Source of the DNA: Bryobacterales bacterium | Lineage (GTDB): Bacteria; Acidobacteriota; Terriglobia; Bryobacterales; Bryobacteraceae | Assembly: GCA_019261985.1 (NCBI GenBank) | Contig: JAFAQY010000073.1 | Location: 1-40,670 of the forward strand | Reading direction: 5' to 3' | DNA length: 40,670 nucleotides | Shown: positions 9,051 through 16,688 of the stretch, piece by piece | Numbering within the stretch: the first letter of the stretch is position 1 | Layout of the letters: every line of letters begins with the position of its first letter | The notes under the pieces: model-generated | Databases searched by the model: none | Told to the model about the DNA's origin: nothing | The model's input: only the letters and a program-made list of their open reading frames with translations | Program-made: the position numbers and the translations under genes

Positions 9051-9989
9051 ATGGCAAGAATGGATTTGGCCGAATTGCATTTGCACTTGGAGGGATCGAT
9101 TGGACCGGACACTCTGCTTGAAATCGATGGATCGTTGACAGAAGCGGAAATCGCGGCGGCCACAACGTATACGGACTTCGCCGGCTTTATCGCCAGCTAC
9201 GTATGGGTGAACCGCAAGCTGCTTACGCCGCGGCACTACGCCGTTGCGGCGCGGCGGCTGTTTGAGAGCCTGCATGCGCAAGGCGTCAAATATGCGGAAG
9301 TGACGCTCTCGGCGGGGGTGATTCTGTGGAAGAAGCAGGATTTGGGAGCGGTTTTCGATGCGCTGGTTTACGAAGCCGCGCGTTCACCGGTCGCCATACG
9401 CTGGATTTTGGACGCCACGCGGCAGTGGGGCGCCGAGCCGGCCCGGCCAGTGTTCGAGTTCGCCGCGCAGCGGCGCGATCAAGGCGTGGTGGCCGTCGGC
9501 ATCGGCGGATTCGAAGCCGAAGGCCCGGCATTGTGGTTCCGCGATCTGTACTCCCAGGCGCGTGACCAGGGGCTGCGATTGGTCGCTCATGCCGGCGAAA
9601 CCACCGATGCACAGAGTATCTGGGATGCGCTTTCGATCGGCGCCGAGCGAATCGGGCACGGCATTCGCGCCATCGAAGACCCGCTGCTGCTGGCGCATCT
9701 GCGCGAGCATCAGATTCCTCTCGAGATCTGCATTACCAGCAACATACGAACGGGCGCCGTAGCTTCGCTTGCCTGCCATCCCGTGAAACGGATCTTCGAT
9801 GCGGGTGTGCCGGTGATCGTCAATACGGATGACCCGGCGCTTTTCGGGTGCACTCTGGCGAGCGAATACGACTTGGCGGAGCGGGAATTCGGCATGCCAC
9901 GGGATGTCTTAGCCGCAAATGCGTTTCGATTCGCGTTTGACGCGCCCGACCCACAACGGTTGGCATCGGTTCAAGGTAACATTGATTGA
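9051..9989 (+). CDS. adenosine deaminase family hydrolase
   Basis: The 312-residue product has the metal-binding HLHLEGS near the N-terminus, the catalytic HAGET motif around 184-188, IGHG and NTDDPALF, the full set for a zinc-dependent adenosine deaminase fold. Members deaminate adenosine, adenine or aminodeoxyfutalosine (menaquinone synthesis). The sequence alone does not decide between them, and no futalosine-pathway gene is near. The first Met (9051) is only 9 bases from the divergent glgB start; a second Met at 9060 is possible. Neither has a ribosome-binding site, so leaderless translation is conceivable. The following gene begins 16 bases after the stop on the same strand. Confidence 0.85.
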   Translation: MARMDLAELHLHLEGSIGPDTLLEIDGSLTEAEIAAATTYTDFAGFIASYVWVNRKLLTPRHYAVAARRLFESLHAQGVKYAEVTLSAGVILWKKQDLGAVFDALVYEAARSPVAIRWILDATRQWGAEPARPVFEFAAQRRDQGVVAVGIGGFEAEGPALWFRDLYSQARDQGLRLVAHAGETTDAQSIWDALSIGAERIGHGIRAIEDPLLLAHLREHQIPLEICITSNIRTGAVASLACHPVKRIFDAGVPVIVNTDDPALFGCTLASEYDLAEREFGMPRDVLAANAFRFAFDAPDPQRLASVQGNID

Positions 9990-10005
9990 TAGGAGCGTTC
10001 AGTAC

Positions 10006-11019
10006 ATGATCGGACGGATTCTGGCTCTAAGTGTCATCAGTGTCTCGATAACTCTAGCGCAAAACTCGAGCCCGAACGCGACCAAGGCGACGCAGCCCGC
10101 GGCGCCTGCTACGAAAACCACCACGAATTACACTCCGCCCAAGACGCCTTGGGGCGAGCCCGACCTGCAAGGAATTTGGCCGCTGAACCATTTGATCGCC
10201 GTCCCGCTCGAGCGGCCGAAACAGCTTGGGACCAAAGCTTCGCTTACGGATGAGGAGGTCTCTAAGGCGAAAGCGGCTCTTGAGGCGCGGAACAAACGTT
10301 TTCAAGACGGGGCGATACCTGTTGCCGATACCTCCACGCGGGTGATGAAACAAACCTCGCTGATCGTAGAGCCGGCCGACGGACGATTTCCGCCGCTGAC
10401 CGAGTACGGAAGAAAACTGCAAGCGGAAATGCGCAGCAGCTATCGTCCCGGTCAGACTGTGTTCGACAGCGTGGACGACTTCTCCGCTTGGGACCGCTGC
10501 ATTACTCGCGGGATGCCGGTTTCGATGGAACCTCGCAACTACAATAACGGCATCCGTATTATGCAGTCTCCCGGGTACGTGATTATCGTCCTCGAAATGG
10601 CGCACGAGGCGCGTGTGATTCCAACGAACGGAATGCCGGCGCTGGACTCTCATATCAAGCAATGGATGGGCGAATCTCGCGGCCACTGGGAAGGCAATAC
10701 CCTCGTCGTCGAAACGAAGAACTTTAACGGCCTGGTTGGATTAACTAGCGCGGGCGTCCCCGGCTCTCCCGGTCCCCTCCAGCCCGCGACTCCCGATCTT
10801 CATGTCGTCGAGCGCTTCACACGCGTTGCTCCGGACCAGATCGATTTCAAGATGACCTTCGAGGATCCCTCTGTGCTGACCGTCCCCATGACGATCGCAT
10901 ATCCGATGTATCTCGACAACAAGTACGAGATGTTCGAATATGCGTGCCATGAAGGCAATACCGCGGTGCGGAATTATATCGAGACGTCGCGGTATGAGCG
11001 CACTCACCCGAAGAAGTAG
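10006..11019 (+). CDS. secreted protein of unknown function (PDLQGIW-type, acidobacterial)
   Basis: From ATG 10006 the product has 337 residues. A signal peptide (IGRILALSVISVSITLAQ) is followed by a low-complexity Thr/Ala/Pro linker and then TPWGEPDLQGIWPLN, a motif I associate with a large group of secreted proteins in Acidobacteria without known function. Later conserved-looking stretches are RCITRGMP, GYVIIVLEMAHEARVI and WMGESRGHWEGNTLVVETKN. The open frame begins at 9919 inside the previous gene, but AGGAG at 9991-9995, 10 bases upstream of ATG 10006, and the signal peptide settle the start. The close spacing suggests cotranscription with the deaminase-family gene. I do not know a function. 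Confidence 0.75.
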   Translation: MIGRILALSVISVSITLAQNSSPNATKATQPAAPATKTTTNYTPPKTPWGEPDLQGIWPLNHLIAVPLERPKQLGTKASLTDEEVSKAKAALEARNKRFQDGAIPVADTSTRVMKQTSLIVEPADGRFPPLTEYGRKLQAEMRSSYRPGQTVFDSVDDFSAWDRCITRGMPVSMEPRNYNNGIRIMQSPGYVIIVLEMAHEARVIPTNGMPALDSHIKQWMGESRGHWEGNTLVVETKNFNGLVGLTSAGVPGSPGPLQPATPDLHVVERFTRVAPDQIDFKMTFEDPSVLTVPMTIAYPMYLDNKYEMFEYACHEGNTAVRNYIETSRYERTHPKK

Positions 11020-11106
11020 GATTTAGCCGCCCGAACCAGCGGTTCGCGTCGGATCTGCGCGGTGGCGTTCGCCTGCGCCATCAGCCGGTCGGTGTAGCCT
11101 GTATTC

Positions 11107-12405
11107 GTGGGCAAAGAACCGGCCGAACTGTTATCGATCCAAGGCCGCGACGTCCGCATTACTCATCCGGACAAGCCTTATTTTTCAAAACAAGTAAGGC
11201 TTTCAAAGCTGGATTTAGTTCGCTATTACCTATCGGTCGCCGACGGCGCGCTGGCGGGAATCCGCGACCGGCCGATTGTGCTCAAGCGCTTCGTCGATGG
11301 CGCTGAAGGCGAGGCGTTCTATCAGAAGCGCGCGCCCACTTCGCGTCCGGAGTGGCTGCGCACCATCACTCTTTCTTTTCCTTCGGGTCGAACCGCGGAA
11401 GAGATTGTAGTCGACGATGCCGCGGGGCTCGCATGGGTGGTGAATCTCGGCTGTATCGAACTTCATCCGCATCCGGTTCGCTCCGGCGATCTGGACCACC
11501 CCGATGAGCTGCGCGTGGATCTCGATCCCGTGCCCGGAGTCGAGTGGAAGAACGTGCAAATGGTGGCAGTGGAGGTAAAGGCCTTTTTAGAGGAGGTCGG
11601 CCTGCGGGGCTGGCCGAAAACCAGCGGCTCGCGAGGGATGCATATCAATGTGCGGATTCAGCCGCGCTGGACCTTCACCGAAGTGCGGCGCGCGGCTGTG
11701 GCTCTGTCGCGCGCAGTGGAGCGGCGCGTGCCGGCGCTGGCGAGCTCGAAATGGTGGAAGGAGGAGCGGCACGGCGTTTTTCTCGATTACAACCAGAACG
11801 CAAAGGACCGCACCACCTGCTCCGCATACTCCATTCGCCCGCTGCCCGATGCTCGAGTCTCGATGCCGCTCGAATGGAGCGATGTTCCGGATTGCGACCC
11901 AGCTGACTTCACGGTGCTTACTTCTCCAAAGCTGTTTGCGGCGCGTGGGAATCCGCACGCGGAGATGGAAAAATGGCACGGATCGCTCGAAAAACTGCTG
12001 GATTTGGCGGAGCGCGACGAGGAAGAAGGGCTGAGCGACGCGCCCTGGCCGCCGCACTTCCGCAAGATGGAAGGCGAATCGCCACGCGTTGCTCCTTCCC
12101 GCGCTAAATCCGTGAAGAAAGCTGTCAAGGCGCCGCGGATAAAGATGCCTCTCGTGACGGTTGCAAATTCAACGGAAAAGCAAGCGGCCCTTGCGGGTCT
12201 GGAACGATGGAAAAAAAGGCATCCGAAGGCGGCGAAGTTGCTGGCGATAGATGACGTGCTAGTCGATTCGATGCGCGGGCGGTCGTCCACATGGACTCGT
12301 ATCCGCGTGAATCTTCGCCACGTGCCCGAAGAGATCAGACCCAAACAAGAAACACCTGACCCGGATGACGATCCGACCCGCGAATGGCGAACGCGCAATA
12401 AGTAG
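11107..12405 (+). CDS. LigD-type polymerase/primase domain protein (stand-alone)
   Basis: Residues 1-300 form the archaeo-eukaryotic primase-type polymerase domain of bacterial NHEJ protein LigD. It opens with RITHPDKPYF, and the acidic metal ligands are DLDP (Asp138, Asp140) and Asp227 in FLDYNQN. KTSGSRGMHI around 171-180 is the nucleotide-binding loop. The domain adds ribo- or deoxynucleotides at broken ends. No ligase or nuclease domain is fused. Instead, after an Arg/Lys/Pro-rich linker, a roughly 85-residue extension includes QAALAGLERWKKRHPKAAKL and DDVLVDSMRGRSSTWTRIRV. No Ku or ligase gene is in the window. The start is GTG 11107; no ribosome-binding site is evident. Assignment of the domain is firm. 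Confidence 0.88.
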   Translation: MGKEPAELLSIQGRDVRITHPDKPYFSKQVRLSKLDLVRYYLSVADGALAGIRDRPIVLKRFVDGAEGEAFYQKRAPTSRPEWLRTITLSFPSGRTAEEIVVDDAAGLAWVVNLGCIELHPHPVRSGDLDHPDELRVDLDPVPGVEWKNVQMVAVEVKAFLEEVGLRGWPKTSGSRGMHINVRIQPRWTFTEVRRAAVALSRAVERRVPALASSKWWKEERHGVFLDYNQNAKDRTTCSAYSIRPLPDARVSMPLEWSDVPDCDPADFTVLTSPKLFAARGNPHAEMEKWHGSLEKLLDLAERDEEEGLSDAPWPPHFRKMEGESPRVAPSRAKSVKKAVKAPRIKMPLVTVANSTEKQAALAGLERWKKRHPKAAKLLAIDDVLVDSMRGRSSTWTRIRVNLRHVPEEIRPKQETPDPDDDPTREWRTRNK

Positions 12406-12434
12406 GGCCATCCGCGTTTGCACAAAACCGGACA

Positions 12435-12471
12435 GGCGGATTGGCAATCCGCCGCGGCTTTGGCAAGCTGC
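12435..12471. repeat. two small hairpin repeats with GGC loop
   Basis: The first is an 8-bp perfect stem, GGCGGATT (12435-12442) and AATCCGCC (12446-12453), around loop GGC. The second is GCGGCTT (12454-12460) with AAGCTGC (12465-12471), 7 bp including one G-U type pair, around loop TGGC. They belong to the same type as the array at 14114-14290, on the other side of the next gene. Confidence 0.75.
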
Positions 12472-12494
12472 CCCACTCCGAACGGGCGTATATT

Positions 12495-14093
12495 ATGGGT
12501 GGAATGGGTCGGGTGCATAGCGTCGGATTGGTTTTCATCTGCACCTGGATGGCGCAAACGGCCCGGCCGGAACGGGCTGGAGAGCGAGTGGTTGCCGGCA
12601 CCGTCATCAACGCCGTCTCTGGGGAGGCTCTGGCGGGCGCAACGGTTGTTCTGCGCCTCAGTTATGCCAGCTACGGATTCCGCGACCGTCTCAGCGACCG
12701 GCCGTCGACGTCGGATTTCGGGCGCGTAGTAACGGACGGATCGGGCAATTTCGCCATCCCGTTTGACACGGATTTACCCGCCTCGATGCTGTTCGTTTCC
12801 GAAGAGGGCTTCCGGTCCGAGGACAATCGCGATGTGGCCGCGTTGCCTATGCGCCCAAACGGGTCGCGCAATGTTCTGATCCGGCTGATTCCGCAAAGCG
12901 TGATCCAGGGCCGGGCAATTACCGATAACGGCGACCCGCTGCCCGGCATTATGATTCAGGCAATCCGCGAGGAGATTCAAGACGGTGTTCGTCAATCCCG
13001 CCGCAACTTCGCTTCGGCGGTCACCGGACTGAATGGAGAATACCGTCTGGCTAGCTTGACCGCCGGCGTGTACCGGCTTCAGGCTGCGGGAATCGCACCC
13101 AACGGCCAGGAAGGCTATGGGCCAGTGTATTTCCCGCAAGCCTCCGAAGTGACATTGGCGGACAGCCTTCGAATTACGGCCGGCCAGACGATGACCGCCG
13201 ACTTTAAACTGGCGCCGCATCCGATATATCAAGTCCGAGGCGCATTAAACAACGCGAACCCGACGCGCCGCGTGTCCGTTCGTATCCTGCGCGGAGATGA
13301 GCCGATGACTTATCCGGTGAGCGTGGGCGCGGGAAACCGGATCTTTACGATCGAAGGCGTCCCACCGGGTTCTTACACGGTGCAGGCCTATACGCCGGAC
13401 TCATTTCCCACGGATTTTGGAGAGGCGCAGGTGACCATCGCCGATCGCGACGCGACGAAGGTGCAAATCGCTCTTAATCCGGCGGTGGAGGTGCGAGGAA
13501 AGGTGGAGTTCGCCGGCGCCAAGCGCTCCCAGCGATACGCATTCGTTCTTGCCGCTCCATTGAGCCCGTACCCGCCCATGAGAATTTCCCCCTCATCGAA
13601 AGCCATGGTTGCGGTGGACGGCAGCTTTGTCCTTCGCAACCTTTTTCCAGGCGAATACGAGCTCTCCGTCCGTCTGCCTCCGGATTGCTATGTGGAGAGC
13701 ATCATGGCGGGAACCGTCGATGTTCAGCAGAGGGGGTTTTCAGTTGGGACCGGCAAGCCGGCGGATCTAAAAATCACCATCCGCAACGGTGGAGGCTCGA
13801 TAGAGGGTTCGATCGAGAATGCAGGCGCCGATTCGTTGCAGCCGGTTTTGCTGGTACAGAAGCGCGGTGTAGCTGAGATCACTTCCCTGGTTAACGCGCG
13901 GGGCGGCCGTTTTCTGGCCTTCGGCCTGGCGCCGGGAGACTATACGCTGTACGCGCTTCCAGCCCGGCAGCCGGTCGAGTACAAAAATCCCGAAGTGCTG
14001 GATACGCTCTCGCCATTTGCAACTAAGGTTTCGGTGCGCGACGGGGACAAGCAATTCGTGACGCTGAAGCCGGTGCCGCCGCAGTCGTTCTAA
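12495..14093 (+). CDS. secreted protein with carboxypeptidase-regulatory / Ig-like repeats
   Basis: The 532-residue product begins with a signal-peptide-like segment (GRVHSVGLVFICTWMAQ). It then shows several carboxypeptidase-regulatory-like beta-sandwich units: VAGTVINAVSGEALAGATVV, then VIQGRAITDNGDPLPGIMIQ followed by GLNGEYRLASLTAGVYRLQA, PPGSYTVQAYTP, NLFPGEYELSVRLP, and a last one ending LAPGDYTLYALP. Such repeats are common in acidobacterial surface proteins; no catalytic domain is visible. The frame opens at 12441 inside the hairpin repeats, so Met 12495 (or 12504, with GGTGGA just upstream) is the likely start. The gene is flanked on both sides by small covarying hairpins. Function is unknown; it may bind envelope or extracellular material. 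Confidence 0.75.
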   Translation: MGGMGRVHSVGLVFICTWMAQTARPERAGERVVAGTVINAVSGEALAGATVVLRLSYASYGFRDRLSDRPSTSDFGRVVTDGSGNFAIPFDTDLPASMLFVSEEGFRSEDNRDVAALPMRPNGSRNVLIRLIPQSVIQGRAITDNGDPLPGIMIQAIREEIQDGVRQSRRNFASAVTGLNGEYRLASLTAGVYRLQAAGIAPNGQEGYGPVYFPQASEVTLADSLRITAGQTMTADFKLAPHPIYQVRGALNNANPTRRVSVRILRGDEPMTYPVSVGAGNRIFTIEGVPPGSYTVQAYTPDSFPTDFGEAQVTIADRDATKVQIALNPAVEVRGKVEFAGAKRSQRYAFVLAAPLSPYPPMRISPSSKAMVAVDGSFVLRNLFPGEYELSVRLPPDCYVESIMAGTVDVQQRGFSVGTGKPADLKITIRNGGGSIEGSIENAGADSLQPVLLVQKRGVAEITSLVNARGGRFLAFGLAPGDYTLYALPARQPVEYKNPEVLDTLSPFATKVSVRDGDKQFVTLKPVPPQSF

Positions 14094-14113
14094 GAAGCTG
14101 TACGTTATCTTGC

Positions 14114-14290
14114 CGCGGCTTGCCAAGCCGCGTGGAGGTTTTTCCTGCGCCGTCCAGCGCGGTTGGCAACCGCGCGCCGGATGGCATCCGGATGACTTCC
14201 TGCGCGCGATTGCCAATCGCGCTGGTCCGCTGGTCACAAACCGCCCAGGCGGGTTGGCAATTGGCAACCCGCCGCAGGGTGGCAACCTGC
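14114..14290. repeat. array of six covarying mini-hairpins
   Basis: Six inverted repeats share a GGC or GCC loop, usually embedded in TTGGCAA or TTGCCAA, but each has its own stem. They are CGCGGCTT/AAGCCGCG (14114-14132), GCGCGGTT/AACCGCGC (14157-14175), CCGGAT/ATCCGG (14177-14191), GCGCGATT/AATCGCGC (14204-14222), GGCGGGTT/AACCCGCC (14248-14273, loop GGCAATTGGC, as if the core were doubled) and an imperfect GCAGG/CCTGC unit (14274-14290). No T-run follows, so they are not ordinary terminators. The rest of the gene-free stretch 14094-14469 holds no ORF I would call. Confidence 0.85.
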
Positions 14291-14469
14291 CTACCAAATA
14301 GCTCGATTGTAAACGCAAAGCGTTGGGAAAAAGGTTCGCCGTTTCCGGCCTGCTCAGGCAAAATCGCAGTCGATTGCAACCTCGTGATACGCTGCGCTAG
14401 ATTGTTCTAGGGCATGACGGCGCTGCGCCGGCCCTGTATTTCGCCACGTGCAAACATAAGGAATCAATC

Positions 14470-15549
14470 ATGTCGTTCAACATCTTATTAATGGGCGCGT
14501 CTTACGGCTCGCTCCTTGCCTCGAAAATCCTGTTTGGCGGCCACAGAATTCATCTTGTATGCCTGCCCGCCGAGGCGGATTTGATCAATGCCGAAGGCTT
14601 TCGCGTGCGCCTGCCCGTGCGGGGACGCAAGGATCCGGTTGTGCTCGACTCTCGCGAGCTCCCGGGAAAGGTGACCGCAGGCCCGGCGGCCGGGGTCAAT
14701 CCGAGCGACTACGACCTCGTCGGCTTGTGCATGCAGGAGCCGCAATATCGCGCGGCGGGAGTACGTGAACTGCTGGATGCCGTGGCGAAGTCGCGCGTCC
14801 CATGCATGTCGATCATGAACATGCCGCCGCTTCCATACATCAAGCGAATCCCCGGTCTGGACTACGATGCGCTGAAGCCCGCCTATAGCGACCCCACGGT
14901 CTGGGACAATTTCGACCCGAAATGCATCACGCTCAACAGTCCCGATCCGCAGGCCATCCGCCCGCCGGACGAGCCGGTAAACGTACTAATGGTGACGCTG
15001 CCAACGAACTTTAAGGTAGCGCGCTTCGAGGATGAAAAATCGACGGCTATTCTAAGACAGCTTGAGAAAGATATCGAAGGCGCGCGGTATGAAACGCCGG
15101 AGGGCCCGATCGAGTTACCCGTGAAGCTTAAGGTGCACGATTCCATTTTCGTGCCGCTGGCGAAATGGGCTATGCTGCTGGCCGGCAATTATCGCTGCAT
15201 CATGAAAGACGGTATCCGGACCGCTCAGGAAGCGGTGCACAGCGATATTGAAACATCACGCTCGGTCTACAATTTCGTGAACGATTTGTGCGTCAAGCTG
15301 GGCGCCAACCCGAACGATCTTGTGCCGTTTGAGAAATATGCCGCGGCCGCGCAATCGCTGGTGCGCCCCGCGTCCGCGGCGCGCGCTCTCAGCAATGGAG
15401 CGGCTTACATAGAGAGGCCGGACCTATTGGTGCAGTTGATTGCCAGGCAGAAGGGCCTAAGGGATCCGGTGATCGATGAAATTGTGTCGCTGGTGAACTC
15501 GCGGGTGGAGGCCAACCGCAAGAAGGCGGCGCAAGGATCCGGCTCCTAA
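14470..15549 (+). CDS. ketopantoate-reductase-like NAD(P)-binding protein
   Basis: The 359-residue product opens with a Rossmann motif variant, ILLMGASYGSLLASKILFGG, followed by an HIHLVC-like strand end, as in ketopantoate reductase (ApbA/PanE) relatives. The C-terminal half is helical (VKLKVHDSIFVPLAKWAMLL, DIETSRSVYNFVNDLCVKLG), compatible with the family's dimerisation domain. It is longer than true PanE (about 300) and lacks a clear GxGxxG, so a different 2-oxo-acid or opine-type substrate is likely. AAGGAA lies upstream of ATG 14470. It is not close to other pantothenate genes. Confidence 0.65.
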   Translation: MSFNILLMGASYGSLLASKILFGGHRIHLVCLPAEADLINAEGFRVRLPVRGRKDPVVLDSRELPGKVTAGPAAGVNPSDYDLVGLCMQEPQYRAAGVRELLDAVAKSRVPCMSIMNMPPLPYIKRIPGLDYDALKPAYSDPTVWDNFDPKCITLNSPDPQAIRPPDEPVNVLMVTLPTNFKVARFEDEKSTAILRQLEKDIEGARYETPEGPIELPVKLKVHDSIFVPLAKWAMLLAGNYRCIMKDGIRTAQEAVHSDIETSRSVYNFVNDLCVKLGANPNDLVPFEKYAAAAQSLVRPASAARALSNGAAYIERPDLLVQLIARQKGLRDPVIDEIVSLVNSRVEANRKKAAQGSGS

Positions 15550-15603
15550 GCCGCGGAGCCCTAAAGCTCCCGTCCTCCCGGTCGATAAGACCAGCGAGGA
15601 CAT

Positions 15604-15828
15604 ATGCGAACACATTATTTTTTCCGCTTAATGGCTTGGTGCCTGTGCGTTCTCATACTGAGCATCGGCTTTGCGGTGGTGCTGGAGCGGGAGTATAAAT
15701 ACGGACAAATATCTGTAAACTCGGCATGTTCGGAAGATAGTTTACGCGTGGACTGCGGAGAAGAGCTTAGCGCGGGCAGTGAAGACGTTTTTCCCGTCAT
15801 CTACAGCGAAGAACTGCCGCACCAGTGA
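15604..15828 (+). CDS. small membrane-anchored hypothetical protein
   Basis: The 74-residue product has one N-terminal hydrophobic helix (LMAWCLCVLILSIGFAVVL) after MRTHYFFR, then an acidic tail with two cysteines about ten residues apart (SACSEDSLRVDCGEE). GAGGA at 15596-15600 lies just 3 bases before ATG 15604, a short but usable spacing. The stop is 2 bases from the convergent metallo-beta-lactamase gene. It is likely an inner-membrane protein with a periplasmic, possibly disulphide-bonded tail. No family is recognised. Confidence 0.45.
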   Translation: MRTHYFFRLMAWCLCVLILSIGFAVVLEREYKYGQISVNSACSEDSLRVDCGEELSAGSEDVFPVIYSEELPHQ

Positions 15829-15830
15829 TG

Positions 15831-16688
15831 CTATTTGCTCTGCGTAGCGGGGAAGAAGGCGGCGATGCGGTCGTTTAAGGTGAATTCCATCGCGAGGCCC
15901 GGATATTGCTTTAGGACTGTAGCACGCATCTCGGCCGCATCTTTCGACGCCGCAACATTGGCATCCCAATCGGCGATGTATTTCTTCATGAAATCGATCG
16001 CGGAAAGATCGTGCTTCCCGCCGGGGCCTTCGTGGCCGGGAATCAAAATCGCAGGCTTTAACGCGGAGATCTGATCCAGGGTTTTCATCCACTCTTCGCG
16101 GGCTTTATCTTTCGGTACGCCGAAGTAGACACGATCGAAAACCGTATCCCCTGCCACCACTGCCCTTAACGACGGTATGTAAACGAAGCTGTTGCCGGGG
16201 CCATCGCCCTGAACTCCGCCGGTTATCGGAAACTGCTCGCCTTCAAGCGTCAGCACAGGCGAGGAAAGCTCCTCCGGAAGCACGGGTTCCGGTCCGGGGA
16301 TGTTGTTGCCATAGGTCGGGAACCAAAACTTCTGGCGAGCGGGCCAGCCCGTTTTCGCGCCGTTCACGGTGGCCGGAAGCGCGACGATCTTCGCGGAAGG
16401 GAAAGCCTGCTTCAGCACCGCCAACCCGAACAGGTGATCCGGATGAGGATGCGTTACGTAGATCGTGACCAGGTTCTTTTTCGACTCCAAGATCTCCGCG
16501 GCCAGGCGATGCGCCTCGCTCAAACTGAACTGCGGATCGATAACCAGCATGTCGCGATCCCCCGCGATCATGGTGGAATTGACGTCATAGCCGGTCTGCC
16601 CGTGCCCAGTGTGGACCTTCAATTGAAGCTTCGATTGAGCGCCGGCGATCGCGAGCGCGGTGAGCGCCAGAAATACTGGTTTGATCAT
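15831..16688 (-). CDS. exported metallo-beta-lactamase-fold hydrolase
   Basis: A signal peptide (IKPVFLALTALAIAGAQ) is followed by an MBL fold. The metal motif is HPHPDH at residues 80-85; further ligand regions are the GDGPGNSFVYIP segment, AVVAGDTVFD and LIPGHEGPGG. The protein has 285 residues and is likely periplasmic. The substrate cannot be told: lactonase, beta-lactamase-like and other hydrolases share these motifs. Its ATG overlaps the TGA of the upstream MFS gene by four bases (ATGA), indicating translational coupling with an exporter, so detoxification or uptake/export of a common small molecule is a fair inference. Confidence 0.85.
   Translation of the reverse strand: MIKPVFLALTALAIAGAQSKLQLKVHTGHGQTGYDVNSTMIAGDRDMLVIDPQFSLSEAHRLAAEILESKKNLVTIYVTHPHPDHLFGLAVLKQAFPSAKIVALPATVNGAKTGWPARQKFWFPTYGNNIPGPEPVLPEELSSPVLTLEGEQFPITGGVQGDGPGNSFVYIPSLRAVVAGDTVFDRVYFGVPKDKAREEWMKTLDQISALKPAILIPGHEGPGGKHDLSAIDFMKKYIADWDANVAASKDAAEMRATVLKQYPGLAMEFTLNDRIAAFFPATQSK

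Noticed and set aside
11032-11046. Hairpin CGAACC-AGC-GGTTCG after the secreted-protein gene
   Set aside because: Only 6 bp and no T-run, so it is not a supported terminator; the loop differs from the GGC/GCC repeats.
11004-11106. Protein-like minus-strand stretch ending in REPLVRAAKSYFFG
   Set aside because: Overlaps the 3' end of a real gene, has no start and no recognisable family; too short to call a remnant.
14114-14290. CRISPR array interpretation of the repeat cluster
   Set aside because: Units are not direct repeats of constant sequence and spacing, there are no unique spacers of fixed length, and no cas genes are nearby.
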